Shown: positions 11,249 to 21,695 of the stretch, in pieces
Layout: the number at the start of each line of letters is the position of its first letter
How positions within the stretch are numbered: the first letter of the stretch is position 1
Origin: Thalassia testudinum
Taxonomy: Eukaryota; Streptophyta; Magnoliopsida; Alismatales; Hydrocharitaceae
Assembly: GCA_037157565.1 (NCBI GenBank)
Contig: JAZHRO010000014.1
Location: 96,007,501-96,071,500, forward strand
Reading direction: 5' to 3'
Length of the DNA stretch: 64,000 nt
Made by a program: the position numbers and the translations under genes
Notes under the pieces: generated by a model
Told to the model about the DNA's origin: nothing
Databases searched by the model: none
Seen by the model: only the letters and a program-made list of their open reading frames with translations

Positions 11249-12395
11249 AACCCCTCCTGAGCACATTAAAGTATGCTTTCCTTGGCCCTAACGGCACACT
11301 CCCCATTATTGCCTCATTTGCATTATCTGAATCGCAAGAGGGAACTCTGCTTGAGTGTTTACAAAGGCACAAGGAAGCAATTGCTTGGTCGATAGTTGAT
11401 ATTAAGGGTGTTGATCCCTCCCTTTGCATGCGTCATATATGCACAGACGAGTCCGTGAAACCCTTTCGAGACATGCAGAGAAGGCTTAACCCCAATATGC
11501 GGGAGGTTGTTAAAAAGGAGATTTTGAAATGGTTGGATGCAGGAATTATCTATCCCATTTCAGATACTAAATGGGTCAGTCCTATACATGTGGTGCCCAA
11601 AAAGGCAAGAATCACTGTGGAAGAGAACAACCAAGGAGAGTTGGTAACCACTAGACCCTCAACTAGTTGGAGGGTCTGCATTGATATTGCCGTTTGAACA
11701 TGGTTACCTAGAAAGACCATTTCTCCTTACCATTTGTTGATAAGATTTTGGAACGACTAGCAGGGAACAAGTACTTCTATTTCCTTGATGGGTACTCTGG
11801 GTATAATTAGATAGCCATCTTTCCTGACGATTAGGAGCGTACCACCTTAACGAGTCTGTATGGGACTTTTGCGTTCCACCAAATGCCATTTAGATTATGT
11901 AATGCTCCTACCACTTTCCAACGTTGTATGATGGCTCTCTTTTCTGATATGATCGACAAGTTTGTTGAGATTTTCATGGATGATTTCTCCATTTATGGCT
12001 TGTCATTTGGCCTATGCCTTTCGCACCTTGATAAAGTCTTAACTCGTGGCGAAGAGGCAAAGCTGGTGCTTAGCTGGGAGAAAAGCCACTTTATGGTCCA
12101 GCAGGCCTTTGTTTTAGGGCATGTAGTTTCCAACAGAGGATTAGAAGTGGATACAGCAAAAATTGATTCCATCTCTAAGTTTCCATCACCCACCAATGTT
12201 CACCATGTTAGATCTTTCCTTGGCCATGCTGAGTTCTATAGGTGCTTCATTAGAGATTTCAGTAAAATCTCTAAGCCACTCTGTGACTTGTTAGTGAAGG
12301 TTGTTTCCATTGATTTTGATGATAGATGTGGTGAGGCTTTCCAAGTCTTGAAGAAAGCCCTTATTACTGCGCTGATTCTCCAAGCACCAAATTAG
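11239..12395 (+). pseudogene. Element D reverse transcriptase
   Basis: RT N-terminal region at 11239-11697 (ELKPLLSTLKYAFLGPN, then EILKWLDAGIIYPISDTKWVSPIHVVPKK). The central region at 11698-11882 is interrupted by stops and a frame change; a FLDGYSGYN segment is still readable near 11780. The rest is at 11883-12395: FQRCMMALFSDM, the catalytic FMDD box with both aspartates intact at 11979-11984, then LGHVVSNRGLEVD and VRSFLGHAEFYRCFI. It would copy element RNA into DNA. The catalytic centre is conserved but the gene is split over two frames. Confidence 0.88.
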
Positions 12396-12413
12396 ACCCT
12401 CCCATTTGAGCTA

Positions 12414-12845
12414 ATGTTCGATGCTTCTGATTTTGTAGTGGGAGCGCTCTTACGTCAAAGGGTTGATGGCAAACCTCATGTGTTGCATTATGCCAGCAAG
12501 ACCCTTACGGATCCTCAGCAAAACTACACAGCCACTGAAAAGGAACTTCTTGCTGTAGTATTTGCTTTGGAAAAATTTTGGTCTTATCTTTTGGGATCCA
12601 TGGTTGTGGTGTTCACTAATCATTCTTCTTTAAAGCATCTACTTGCTAAAAAGGACACCAAACCTCGCTTAATTCGTTGGATTCTGCTAGTCTAGGAGTT
12701 TGACCTGGAAATTAAAGACAAGAAAGGAGTTAAGAATGTGGTACCTAATGAATCTCTGATGGCCATGGAGGCCAAAACTCCTTGGCTCTCTGACATAGTG
12801 AACTATCTGGTTATGGGCATTATCCCCAGTACTTGGGACAAGTGA
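12414..12845 (+). pseudogene. Element D RNase H
   Basis: Same frame as the upstream RT segment after one stop. Motifs: FDASDFVVGALLRQR (first catalytic Asp intact), HYASKTL, TATEKELLAVVFALEKF (catalytic Glu intact), and VFTNHSSLKHLL, where the usual TDH is TNH at 12618-12620, so the third acidic residue is lost. RLIRWILLV is then interrupted by TAG before EFDLEI. Reading continues to about 12845. It would degrade RNA in RNA:DNA hybrids during reverse transcription. Confidence 0.85.
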
Positions 12846-12989
12846 TAGTGAGACAGGTTTCTTGCTAGCACTAAATTTTATCACTGGGAAGAACCTGAGC
12901 TATTTATATAGGCCTTGACTAGCTTTTCCGCAGTTGCATCGCTGACGAAGAACAAAGGAGTGTTCTGAGTTTCTTCCATGACCTCCACT

Positions 12990-14068
12990 ATGGAGGGCAT
13001 CTTAGTGGAGAAAAGATTACCCATAAGGTTCTTCAGTCTGACTTTTGGTGACCCACATTATTCCGAGATGCACATAGATATGTGGGCCCATGTCTACGTT
13101 TCCAACAGATGGAAACCATTAGAAAAAGGGAGGAGATGCCCCACCAACCTATTCTCCCAGTTGAGATCCTTGATATCTGGGGCATTGACTTCACGGGTCC
13201 CTTTCCTATGTCCTTCGGATAAGAGTACATCCTTGTGGCTATGGACTATGTATCGAAATGGGTAGAAGCCATACCCATATGGACCAATGACCATTCTGTG
13301 GTCTTGGATTTTGTTAAGGCTAATATCATTTTCCAGTATGGGTGCCCAAGGACGATCATAAGTGATGGAGGATCTCACTTCAAGAACGTACACTTCACAA
13401 GACTACTCCAAACTTTGGGAGTCAACCACATGATAGCTACACCTTACCATCCCCAAACAAGTGGACAAGTTGAAGTGTCTAATAGGGAGATTAAATGAAT
13501 TTTAGAAAAAACAGTTAGGCCCGATCGTAAGGATTGGTCTAAAAAACTAAATGATGATGCTCTTTGGGCCTACAGAACAACGTATAAGACTCCCTTGGGC
13601 ATTTCTCCTTTCCGTCTTGTCTACGGAAAGGCATGCCATCTTTCCGTTGAAATCCAACACAAAGCCTATTGGGCTATTAAAAATGTTAACTTAAATCTGG
13701 ATAAAGCAGATAAGGCAAGTATGCTGGAGTTAAGTGAGCTTAAGGAGTTTTATAATGAAACCGATGAAACTTCTTAAGCTTACAAGCAATGTACAAAGGT
13801 CTTCCATGATAAGCACATCATTAGAAAGACCTTTGAGCCCAACCAATGGGTCTGGCTTTTCAATTCTAGACTTAAATTATTTCAAGGAAAGATCAAGTCC
13901 CACTAGGATGGGCCATACATTGTTATCAATACCTTCCCTCATGGAGCTATAGAAATTTGGAACCCTATATCTAGTACGAGCTTTAAGGTAAATGGCCAAT
14001 GACTTAAACCTTATGTTACTTTTGCAGATGGCCAGGTTTTGGATGCACTTCAGCTTGAGGAGCCTTAG
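12990..14068 (+). pseudogene. Element D integrase
   Basis: In frame 2 with several stops. The zinc-binding region is eroded (a CLRFQ segment near 13098 has lost its second Cys). The core keeps all three catalytic acids: GIDFTGPF (Asp at 13187-13189), ISDGGSHF and GQVEVSN. Longest open pieces are 13235-13498 and 13595-13777; the latter holds the conserved [23 protein letters not shown]. The C-terminal part (PNQWVWLFNSRLKLF, then WNPISSTSFKVNGQ) is readable to about 14068. It would insert element DNA into the host genome. It is dead through stops although the active site is intact. Confidence 0.87.
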
Positions 14069-14699
14069 CTCCTCCCACTCTCCTACTTAGGTAATATTCT
14101 TTTATGTCTTTATTTTTCCATTGAGGACATTGTCAGTCTATAACCTGAGGATGTTTATAGCATTTATAAATATTTGCATGCATTTAGGATAGGCGCATTA
14201 GCAAAAAATAAAAAATCTCTTAAGTTGAATTGGTTAGTCCCTAGCAGAAATTTTTTTATCAAGGAGGTGTCATTAAAGTTTTTCTTCTTAAATTGTTTCC
14301 TAAGTTTAGAATCTAGCACATTTGCTTCACTTGCACATAGACTGGGTAATGGATCTTTTTAAGAAAACCAATAAGCATTTTTAGTCTACTGAACCCTTTG
14401 ATAGTTAATAGGGAGTTAGGCAAACTATCTTCTATTAGATCCACCTAATATTGGTAAGGAAGTAGGGAGACTACTGGTGCACTAAGTTTAGTGCAAGGAC
14501 CCTTAAATTCTAGATAATTAGAAGATGATACCTCAGAGTTAGATAGTTTTCTCTCTCTGTTGCTGTGTATGAATAGTGTAGGAATTCCTGAGAGTCACCA
14601 AATACGACAGATACACAGAGATTGAGTCCTAATAAAACTATGACTATGGCGGATGGTCACTATCATCCTACAAAAAATCCTTCGTTGAAGGAGAGTAGT
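14069..14699 (+). other. Element D 3' UTR, first part
   Basis: Non-coding. It begins just after the integrase with a CATTGAGGACATTG motif (14117 onward), the decayed internal PPT module seen in the other elements. From about 14390 it matches the reverse complement of E 32160-32560 base for base over long runs. The final GTAGT (14695-14699) is the left TSD of solo LTR N. Confidence 0.8.
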
Positions 14700-15403
14700 T
14701 GATTAGGCGTGTTTCGCGAATTAAAATTAAGGTTTGGAGAACCCATCATCGTAGCTCGCAAAATGCATCTATCAAATACAATTTATATCTGAAACTCCAG
14801 GGGAGTCCCGGGTCGAACATAGGGAGGTAACGTTTACTTTGTTTGGAAATCGTGGTTCGTTTTGTTTCCTTTTGGTATTTGAGGTTTTGTTATTTTATGT
14901 TTTTTTTGAAATAAAATGACAAGCAAGACAAGTTCACAAAATGAGATAGAACGCAACTATGATATATCACACAAATATTTATTACAATAATCTATGAAAG
15001 CATAAAAGAGATAGGGGTGCGAGGAAATCTCCCGAATCGGCTGTTTGGCGAGACGATGATGCCTGGCCGAAGCTCAGATGACGGAGGTGAGATGCAGGAG
15101 GACACTGGGTGGAGGAATGCTTTGCTGAGGCTCTGGAATGGAGGTGAGGAGATGGAGGTTATCTTCTACCAGAATGAAGGTGGGAGGATGACTCCAAGGC
15201 AACCTATGAAGGAAGAATATTTGGTGGGAAGTAGGATCATTACACTAATAGGAGGCCTTTGGAGCTTGAGAGTAAGCTTTAATGGTGCTTTGGTAGGCTA
15301 CTAGAGCTTAGGAGTAGGTTGGACGAGAGTAGGTAGAGATGAAGAGGAATGTAGGCTGTAAAGGTGCTTATATAGTGGAGGGAAGAAGAAATTCATGTAG
15401 AGG

Positions 15404-15535
15404 GCTATAGTGATAGCTACAAGCGTCACTAAAGACCCCTTGCAGCTACCGCTGAAGATCGTGCCCCCACCACTCCCGCCAGCAGCTATCCTCACGCCTA
15501 TAGTTAATTAGTGATGGTTGCAAGCATCACTAAAG
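15404..15535 (-). repeat. Paired TTAGTGAY...RTCACTAAAG hairpins in LTR N
   Basis: Two related inverted repeats, about 15404-15440 and 15508-15535, each with TAGTGAT and ATCACTA/GTCACTA arms around a GCTACAAGC/GTTGCAAGC loop. They lie in U3 and match hairpins at the same place in F1 and F2. Confidence 0.6.
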
Positions 15536-15716
15536 TCCCGTCAGGCTGTCGCTAAAGGTCATGCCAACCAAGCACGCACCTGCAGCTAGCCCATGCATCA
15601 AGTGCCCCTGGTCTCGCCCACACGCCTGCGTAGGGGCACTGTACTAGCACTACGACTGGCTGTGCACATACCGATGCACGTGCGTGCTTCCAATTACTAA
15701 TTTTGGGGCTCCTCAA

Positions 15717-15764
15717 GTCTCGAACCCATGCTTCTTTGCAAGCCAAGAGCTTCACCGTTGCGCC
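15717..15764 (-). promoter_or_regulatory. tRNA-like Pol III box A/box B module in LTR N
   Basis: On the minus strand GGCGCAACGG (15755-15764) fits the box A consensus RRYNNARYGG. GGTTCGAGAC (15717-15726) fits the box B consensus GRTTCRANNC, at normal tRNA spacing. There is no acceptor stem, so it is not a tRNA gene. The module recurs in F1 (both boxes), F2 (box A only) and G (both degenerate). Confidence 0.6.
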
Positions 15765-16384
15765 AAGCTGGCTCTTGTGACATGAAGACATCTTATGGGT
15801 ATGCTGTGGAGAGATCTTCTCAACCGTTGGATCCTGATCCAATGGCCGAGAATGGAGATGAGGGGGCACCTTCCAGTTGCTGCTGGTCTGTGTTGGGCGG
15901 CCTAGATGGCACTACGTGGCGCCATCTAGGCCATCCATCTTCTTTCTATTGTAGAGGGTGCCACGGTGCTTGAATCGATTTTATTTCTGCACTGTCGGAC
16001 TGTGATCCTTGCTCTGGATCCATCCGTAAGGTTAGATTTTTCATCCGAAGCCTGTAAGGTTGTTGCATTGCCCTCCTAGCCATTGATTTTCCTCAGACTG
16101 CAAAAGGTACTACGGGACTCCGACCTAGACGATCTCGAAGGTGTTAGACTCTGTTCATCATCCTGATCAGATCCGTACGGTCAGATCATCCATCCAAGGC
16201 CCTGAAATAAATCTCCTTCCCTCCTAGCCATAAAAAGAACGTAATTAACCTAAAGTATGCACAACTACTCTAAATATAGGATGATGCATATTATGCAATA
16301 TTTATAATATGAAATGCAAATCTAGGCTTAGGAACATGCATGAATAGCCATTTTAACCTAATTAAATGTGTCTACCTCAGTAGT

Positions 16385-17276
16385 GGTGTCAAAGTTTAGA
16401 AATACGCTTGTCCTTTCCATCTTTTCCCCGATGCTGAGAGTAGGCACTTCCACCAAATAGGCCACACAATATCCTCTTGGCCATCATCATCCCTAGTAAT
16501 GTCTCATGAATAAAATTCTGCATCATGTTGTGTTGAGTTATGAAAAAAAAAGGAGAGAAATATTTATATTTAGAAAAATATGAAAAAAAAGAAAGAAAAG
16601 AACAGAAAAAAAAATTTAAGTTATAGCTGTCTTAGGTGTCAATCTTATCAGGTGTCGATATTACTTAGGCAACAAAAACACCTATTGCAATCCACCAAAT
16701 ATGACCCATACCTACTTTTCAGTATTTCTAATCGCCTGAATACTAGCTGAGGAATTCTAACATAGTTATAGGGCTATTAGGACTTTAATTGAAGTGTGAA
16801 TGCCATGTGAGGCCACCAAACACTAAATAGATTTAGAAAATCTAGTGAGATTTGTGATCTCAGAAAGAAACAAAGGTACATCAAGGGAGCACAGTTTTGT
16901 TTAGCCACTCTCTAATTTGACTCATTTGATAGTCTAGAGATCAAGAGTCTACAGTACTAGACTATATGTAGCACTAGATGAGTGTAAGTCACCAAATATA
17001 AATCCATTCAACTGCGTATCTCCTACCTAAGCCAAAAAGGCAGGGTCAAACTACATATTATTCTCTACTTTATCCTCGAGGGAAGAAGTTGCCTATCCTA
17101 ATAGAAGTTTTATCAAGGGTTAAGTATGAACTATAAATGTAAGTTGGCATTTCACTTAGATCCATTACCTAGGCTACTATAACTTCACATTTGTTTGGAT
17201 CTCTAACTTTTTTGAATAAGGAAAGAAGTTTTTTGTCACTTCCATTATTTTGGCACCTTTTCTAGGGACTAGCAAA
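16385..17276 (+). other. Element D 3' UTR, second part
   Basis: Non-coding continuation of D, collinear with the reverse complement of E about 31270-32150. It contains an A/G-rich tract near 16540-16620 whose complement appears in E near 31960-32040. No ORF of note. Confidence 0.8.
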
Positions 17277-17295
17277 ACTTAGGCATGGAGTTATT
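17277..17295 (+). promoter_or_regulatory. PPT of element D
   Basis: ACTTAGGCATGGAGTTATT directly precedes TGATAAG at 17296. The E equivalent (minus, 31261-31280) is CTTAGGCATGGGGGTATT before TGATGAG. Confidence 0.75.
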
Positions 17296-18863
17296 TGATA
17301 AGTTCAATTTATTAGACATTCTATTAGCCTAAGTATTACATACATTTCCTTAGAAGTTAATCATTTAGTACTTAATGTTAATTTATTTTAGTGGAGGGAT
17401 ACATCTTACAACAAATCTTATATTTTATAGGTACATGCTCACAATTTTCTAAAATTTCCTCCACCAACGCCCGCGTGCCACCACTTTCCACCGTCAACTG
17501 GAGTAGCCCGCTTCCTCTCCGAGCATCTCGCAACTGCACCCTCGCCACCCAACCACTCACAATCCTCGCTAACTGGTTGGAGAAGCCGTCGACTATGGAA
17601 AACAAACCACAGGCTTTAAAAATGAGGGCAAGCCATATCTTCAAAGGTCATCTTCCATCTTCTCCCTTGGATCGCCTCGACGAAGGAGGGCTGGACCGTG
17701 AAGCAATGCATACACCACCACCCTCGCGCTCACACCGCTTGGCCATCAGCACACGCATGCAAGCCACCGGTGCCACATCTGCCTCCAACACGTGCCGCTA
17801 CCGCATGCGGTCAGTGCAGCTGGCCACCTCTATCACCACATGTTGCCATGGACTGACTCTACTCTACCTGTGTGCAGCCCAATGCCACTGCCCTCGTGCG
17901 CAGTAACGCACAGCCCCGACGCCTTCCTCTTCTTCAACAGAGAAGTCCCCCGTTGGCTACCTCTTCTTCCTCTTCTTCTTCTTCTCCACAAACACAGGAG
18001 AGGAAAAGAACCCAAACAAACTGCCACTCCTCCATGCGCAGCCACCTCCACGAACCGCTATTCTCCACGTTGTCGCCTCCGTTGAGGTCGTCGTGCCCTC
18101 ACGAGTTCGGCCTTGCCCTCAGACACACCCACCGTGACCCGCGTGCACGCATGGAGTGACCCACAACCGGCGAGCTCTTCCTCGTTGTCTAGTGACCTCC
18201 GATCACTGCCGTCGACACCACCACCACCATCGGGATCCCCTCACCACTTTCGACCTCCTTCGAGCTCTACGCTCCAACTGTGCCTCCCTCTCCGCATGCA
18301 CACTAGGGGAACGAGTTCTCCTATTTCTCTACTGTAGAGACCCTATTTGCTTTTACATGTGTTGTGATTTCCACTTATAAGATTTATGATTTTTCTTATT
18401 CTATTCATCTGAAATTGCATGCATGCCCTCACAAGTTCAAAGTATTTCTTACATGCATTCACATCCTCATATGTTGGCATGGATCCACAAATAAATGCTT
18501 GAAAAGTCATCACACTCAAAGGATAAAGATGAATATCTTGGAATTTAATTACCTTACATACTATTGCGACTTATTTCAGGGAAGGAAAATTACACATATA
18601 ACCTCACATTCTGAAATTATTATGCCTTCTATTCATCAGATTTCACATCGAATTTGAGCACGAATCTCTCACTCAGTTAGATGAATACAAAGGAAAAAAA
18701 CATTCATGGATTTATTGCATCTTTTCCTCCATGTGGGTATGACCTAACACTTCATGGTTTGTTTATTGAAATACTTTTGTTCGAAATTTTCGACCACGAT
18801 TTACAGGCTGCGACGACATATTTTTCTGATACATTATTTCTGCAAGCAAAAAATTCCCAATCA
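17296..18863 (+). repeat. 3' LTR of element D (about 1.57 kb)
   Basis: The start TGATAAGTTC follows the PPT and resembles the E LTR start on the opposite strand. The middle is GC-rich. Near 18725 there is TCCATGTGGGTATGACC, which these LTRs carry as CCTCCCTGTG-TTCGACC shortly before their 3' end. The end is placed at CCAATCA (18863) by alignment to the E LTR end and could be off by tens of bases. The 5' LTR is outside the window, so neither TSD nor age can be given. ORFs inside (such as 17391-17906) are composition artefacts. Confidence 0.6.
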
Positions 18864-19395
18864 GCCACCACCTCCTCCTCCCATGGCAACATTGAAAAGG
18901 AGGTCCCTAAAGCCCACCACCACCAGCACAACATCTTTGGGTGCCTCTTCGACCATAAGCCCAAGAAAGGCATCATTATAGATGGCAAGAAATTAAGGAA
19001 GGGTGCCACTGCGGACGGAGAGAAAATGACAGAGGGTGAGGGTAGGGTCCTCACCTTGGGAGGAGGAGGTGGTGGTTAAAGATAGGGGACAGAAGAGGTG
19101 GTTGGAGGTTGGAGAGTGGGGGTGGAGAAGGTGATTAGAGGTGAGGAGGAAGAGAGGTGAATTGGTGAGGGAAGGGGGTGAAAATTAAAAAATAAAATTT
19201 GAGGACTAAAAATAAATTGACTAAAAAATATTTTTTTATTATATTTCAGTCCAAAATTTTTAAGTTTAATGATTATGCCTAACGGAGTAGCAAATACGAA
19301 AACAACGCTACTTTTTCAATGGCATATTTGTAAATATAGTGAACTGAATGGGATTTAAGTAATTTTAAAAGATTTTAGTGGCCTTTATGTAAAAA
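18864..19395. other. Unassigned segment between D and LTR H2
   Basis: The first 220 bp are GC-rich. In the plus-strand frame of an ORF running 18681-19079 they read HHHQHNIFGCLFDHKPKKG, then a Lys/Gly-rich run and a poly-Gly end. The rest is G-rich then AT-rich with no ORF. It is not part of the LTR families I could trace. It could be a host exon fragment, a captured sequence or unaligned H2 material; I cannot name it. Confidence 0.3.
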
Positions 19396-19547
19396 TCAAT
19401 TTTATTTATATATAATTTTTACATATTTATTCCAGGACGTTCACTGGGAGGCAGTTATTGATATACATCACTCTATTATCCAAAATCATCTTTTATTCTG
19501 AAAATGCTATGTTTATTTACAAAATAATGAGTTAGAGTCAATATAAT
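19396..19547 (-). repeat. LTR H2 fragment (family H), part 1
   Basis: Its reverse complement matches 48870-49020 of element H, including TGATGTATATCAATAACT and the following 60 bp. Cut on the right by solo LTR G; ATAAT at 19543-19547 is the TSD of G. Confidence 0.7.
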
Positions 19548-21031
19548 TGATAAACATGCATGAATTCATGATAAAATGCTTATTTATGATAGTGTATAAG
19601 CCTAGCATTGCATTCCTTAAGTATAAATAGTGCATAACACGCATTACATTGCATTTGGATAATTTTTGTATGTTGTATAGTAATTCTGACATTTTATGGC
19701 CAGGAGGCAATGCGACTTCTTTACGGGCTTTGAATGAAGAATCTGACCATACAAATGCATCTGGAGCGACGATCACAGTATGACAGTGCAGAAATCACCT
19801 CGATTCGAGCACCATGGCATCCTTTGCAAGCAAGGAAAGGTAGACGGTCTAGATGGTGCCATGTGGCACCATTTGGAGTGCCCAAGGTTGCCCAGCATCC
19901 TTCCAAAGGCCATCCAACAAGCAATCTCAACCATTGGATGCAAATCCAACGGCTAAGAGCTCTTCTCCACTGAGCGTCCACAACGCATCATCTCGACACT
20001 TTGGTCAACTTGGCACATTGATTGAAGACCTAGCCACGATGGGAGGGGTGCAGGGTCGAGACCTGCAGAGCTCCCCCAATTCGCTAATTGGGTGCACTCG
20101 TGCTCACGCCAGCAGGCACTAGTCGTGCGTAGGCTAGCGCGCACCAACGTGCACCAGCAGCGTGCATAAGCGTGATCCGTACATGTGATGGAGGGCCAGT
20201 GTAGGTCACGTATGAGCGAGAGTGAGGTGGCTATAGTGACACTTGAACTGGACCTACAGAGACCTTCTGGAGGTCGTTAATTACCTTAGGTCCATTTTTA
20301 GCCCCTTCCTGTCCGCTATATAAAGACCTACACACCTCCTTTGCTGAGGCATCTCTACCTATGCTATTCCCACCTACTCCAAAGCTTTAGAAGCCCCTAA
20401 AAGGTCCCCTAGAGCTCATTCCCATGCTCTAAAGGCCTCCTACTAGTGTAGTGCTCCTATACCCCACTAAATATTCCTCCTCCATCTCACCACCTTCATA
20501 AGAAGCCTTGGAGCTGTCCCCCCACTTCCATTCTGGTAGAAGATCACCTCCACCTCCTCATCCCCATTCCATGCCTTAGTGAAGCATTCCGCTACTCGGC
20601 ATCCTCCGGCATCTCATCCCCATCATCCAGCCTCTCACCTCCTCCATCCAAGCTACTGCCAAGCGCCGTCGTCTCGCCGAACAGCTGATTCGGGAGATTT
20701 CATCTCACCCCTATCTCTTTCATATTTTCCTAGCATATTGTAATAAAAATTTGTGTCACATTGTGATATATCAAATTTGTTCTTTCCAATTTGTGAAGTT
20801 ATCTTACTTATCTCTTTATTATAAAAACTCAAAAAAATAACAAAACCCTAAAATACCAAAAAGAAACAACACGAAGCACGGATTTCAATGAAAACAAACA
20901 TCGCCACCCTGTGTTTGACCCGGAACTCCCTTGGAGTTTCGGTAAAAAGTTGTATTCAATAACCTGTTTTGTGACTACAGCGATGGGTTTCTCCTAACCT
21001 TAACTTTCTGTTCGCTGAAACACGTCGATCA
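19548..21031 (+). mobile_element. Solo LTR G (1484 bp)
   Basis: Bounded TGATAAAC...CGTCGATCA with perfect 5-bp TSDs ATAAT (19543-19547 and 21032-21036). A TATA box TATATAAA lies at 20317-20324. U3 carries a degenerate tRNA-like module (box B-like GGGTCGAGAC near 20059). R/U5 is very similar to solo LTR N. A CCACCCTGTGTTTGACC motif lies near the 3' end. No internal sequence remains. Confidence 0.93.
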
Positions 21032-21695
21032 ATAATCAAAGAACGATTCGAGCTAAGCTAATTATTTACAAAAGAATGGATGTTAGTACATTAATGCCTC
21101 AATAATATACACAAAATAAAGGCATAAAAAAAAAATTCAAAGTTAATCTAGGTTAATTATGTACACAAGTACCTAGTTGCCTACAACTAATTATATATAA
21201 GATTAAGCAAAAATGAGTGAATGTTTATATACAAACTTTGACTCAAATATTATAAACATAAAGGCTAAAATGAATGGTTTACTTTATATGTATAGAAGTA
21301 CCTAATTATTTACAACTAAACAAACTACAACGTTAGATAATGACCTAAAAACTATGTACAAACATGGCACAAATATATTTATACACACTCATGCAATATG
21401 TATGTATATGTATAATACTTATATACATATGACTTATATATCAACAATAATACTAAACTAACTAAATTATAAAACTAACATATATATAATATAGAATATA
21501 AATACTAGCTTAAAGTATGATATATATATGTACATATAACATATAAACATTTAATATATATATACACTTAGCACCAACACACTAACAAATAACATACTAA
21601 CACATTAAACACTTAATTAATATATACCGTAAATACACATAAGTTAATACTACCTATATATGTATAACACCAAACACTCACGCACAAAGCAGATG
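21032..21695 (-). repeat. LTR H2 fragment, part 2, AT-rich
   Basis: Very AT-rich with many TATATA runs. Its reverse complement resembles H 48240-48830 in composition and short segments. It continues part 1 after removal of G and is cut at 21695 by solo LTR C. No gene is seen. Confidence 0.55.

Larger units (their letters stand above)
14700..16379 (-). mobile_element. Solo LTR N (1680 bp)
   Basis: Reverse-oriented LTR bounded TGATTAGG...CTACCTCA, flanked by perfect 5-bp TSDs GTAGT (14695-14699 and 16380-16384). D 3' UTR resumes at 16385, collinear with E, which proves the insertion. It is closely related to solo LTR G over R/U5, and less closely to F1 and F2. It has a TATA box on the minus strand (CTATATAAGC, about 15365-15376), a tRNA-like box A/box B module and TTAGTGAT hairpins. 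It is the product of LTR-LTR recombination of a full element. Confidence 0.95.
8598..18863 (+). mobile_element. Element D: decayed Athila-like LTR retrotransposon with nested solo LTR N
   Basis: Plus-strand gag, protease, RT, RNase H and integrase occur in that order. A 3' UTR (split by solo LTR N at 14700-16379), a PPT at 17277-17295 and a 3' LTR from 17296 follow. The 5' LTR and PBS are absent from the window, presumably lying left of A and K. Several stops and at least three frame changes inactivate it. The integrase-before-3' UTR order, the SDGGSHF and GQVEVSN integrase motifs and the long 3' UTR fit the Athila branch of Ty3/gypsy. Its LTR start, PPT and 3' UTR match element E. Confidence 0.85.

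Noticed and set aside
17391..18337. ORFs of 171, 97, 95 and 74 codons
   Set aside because: Located in the GC-rich centre of the D 3' LTR, overlapping in several frames, Ser/Pro/His-biased, no family motif.
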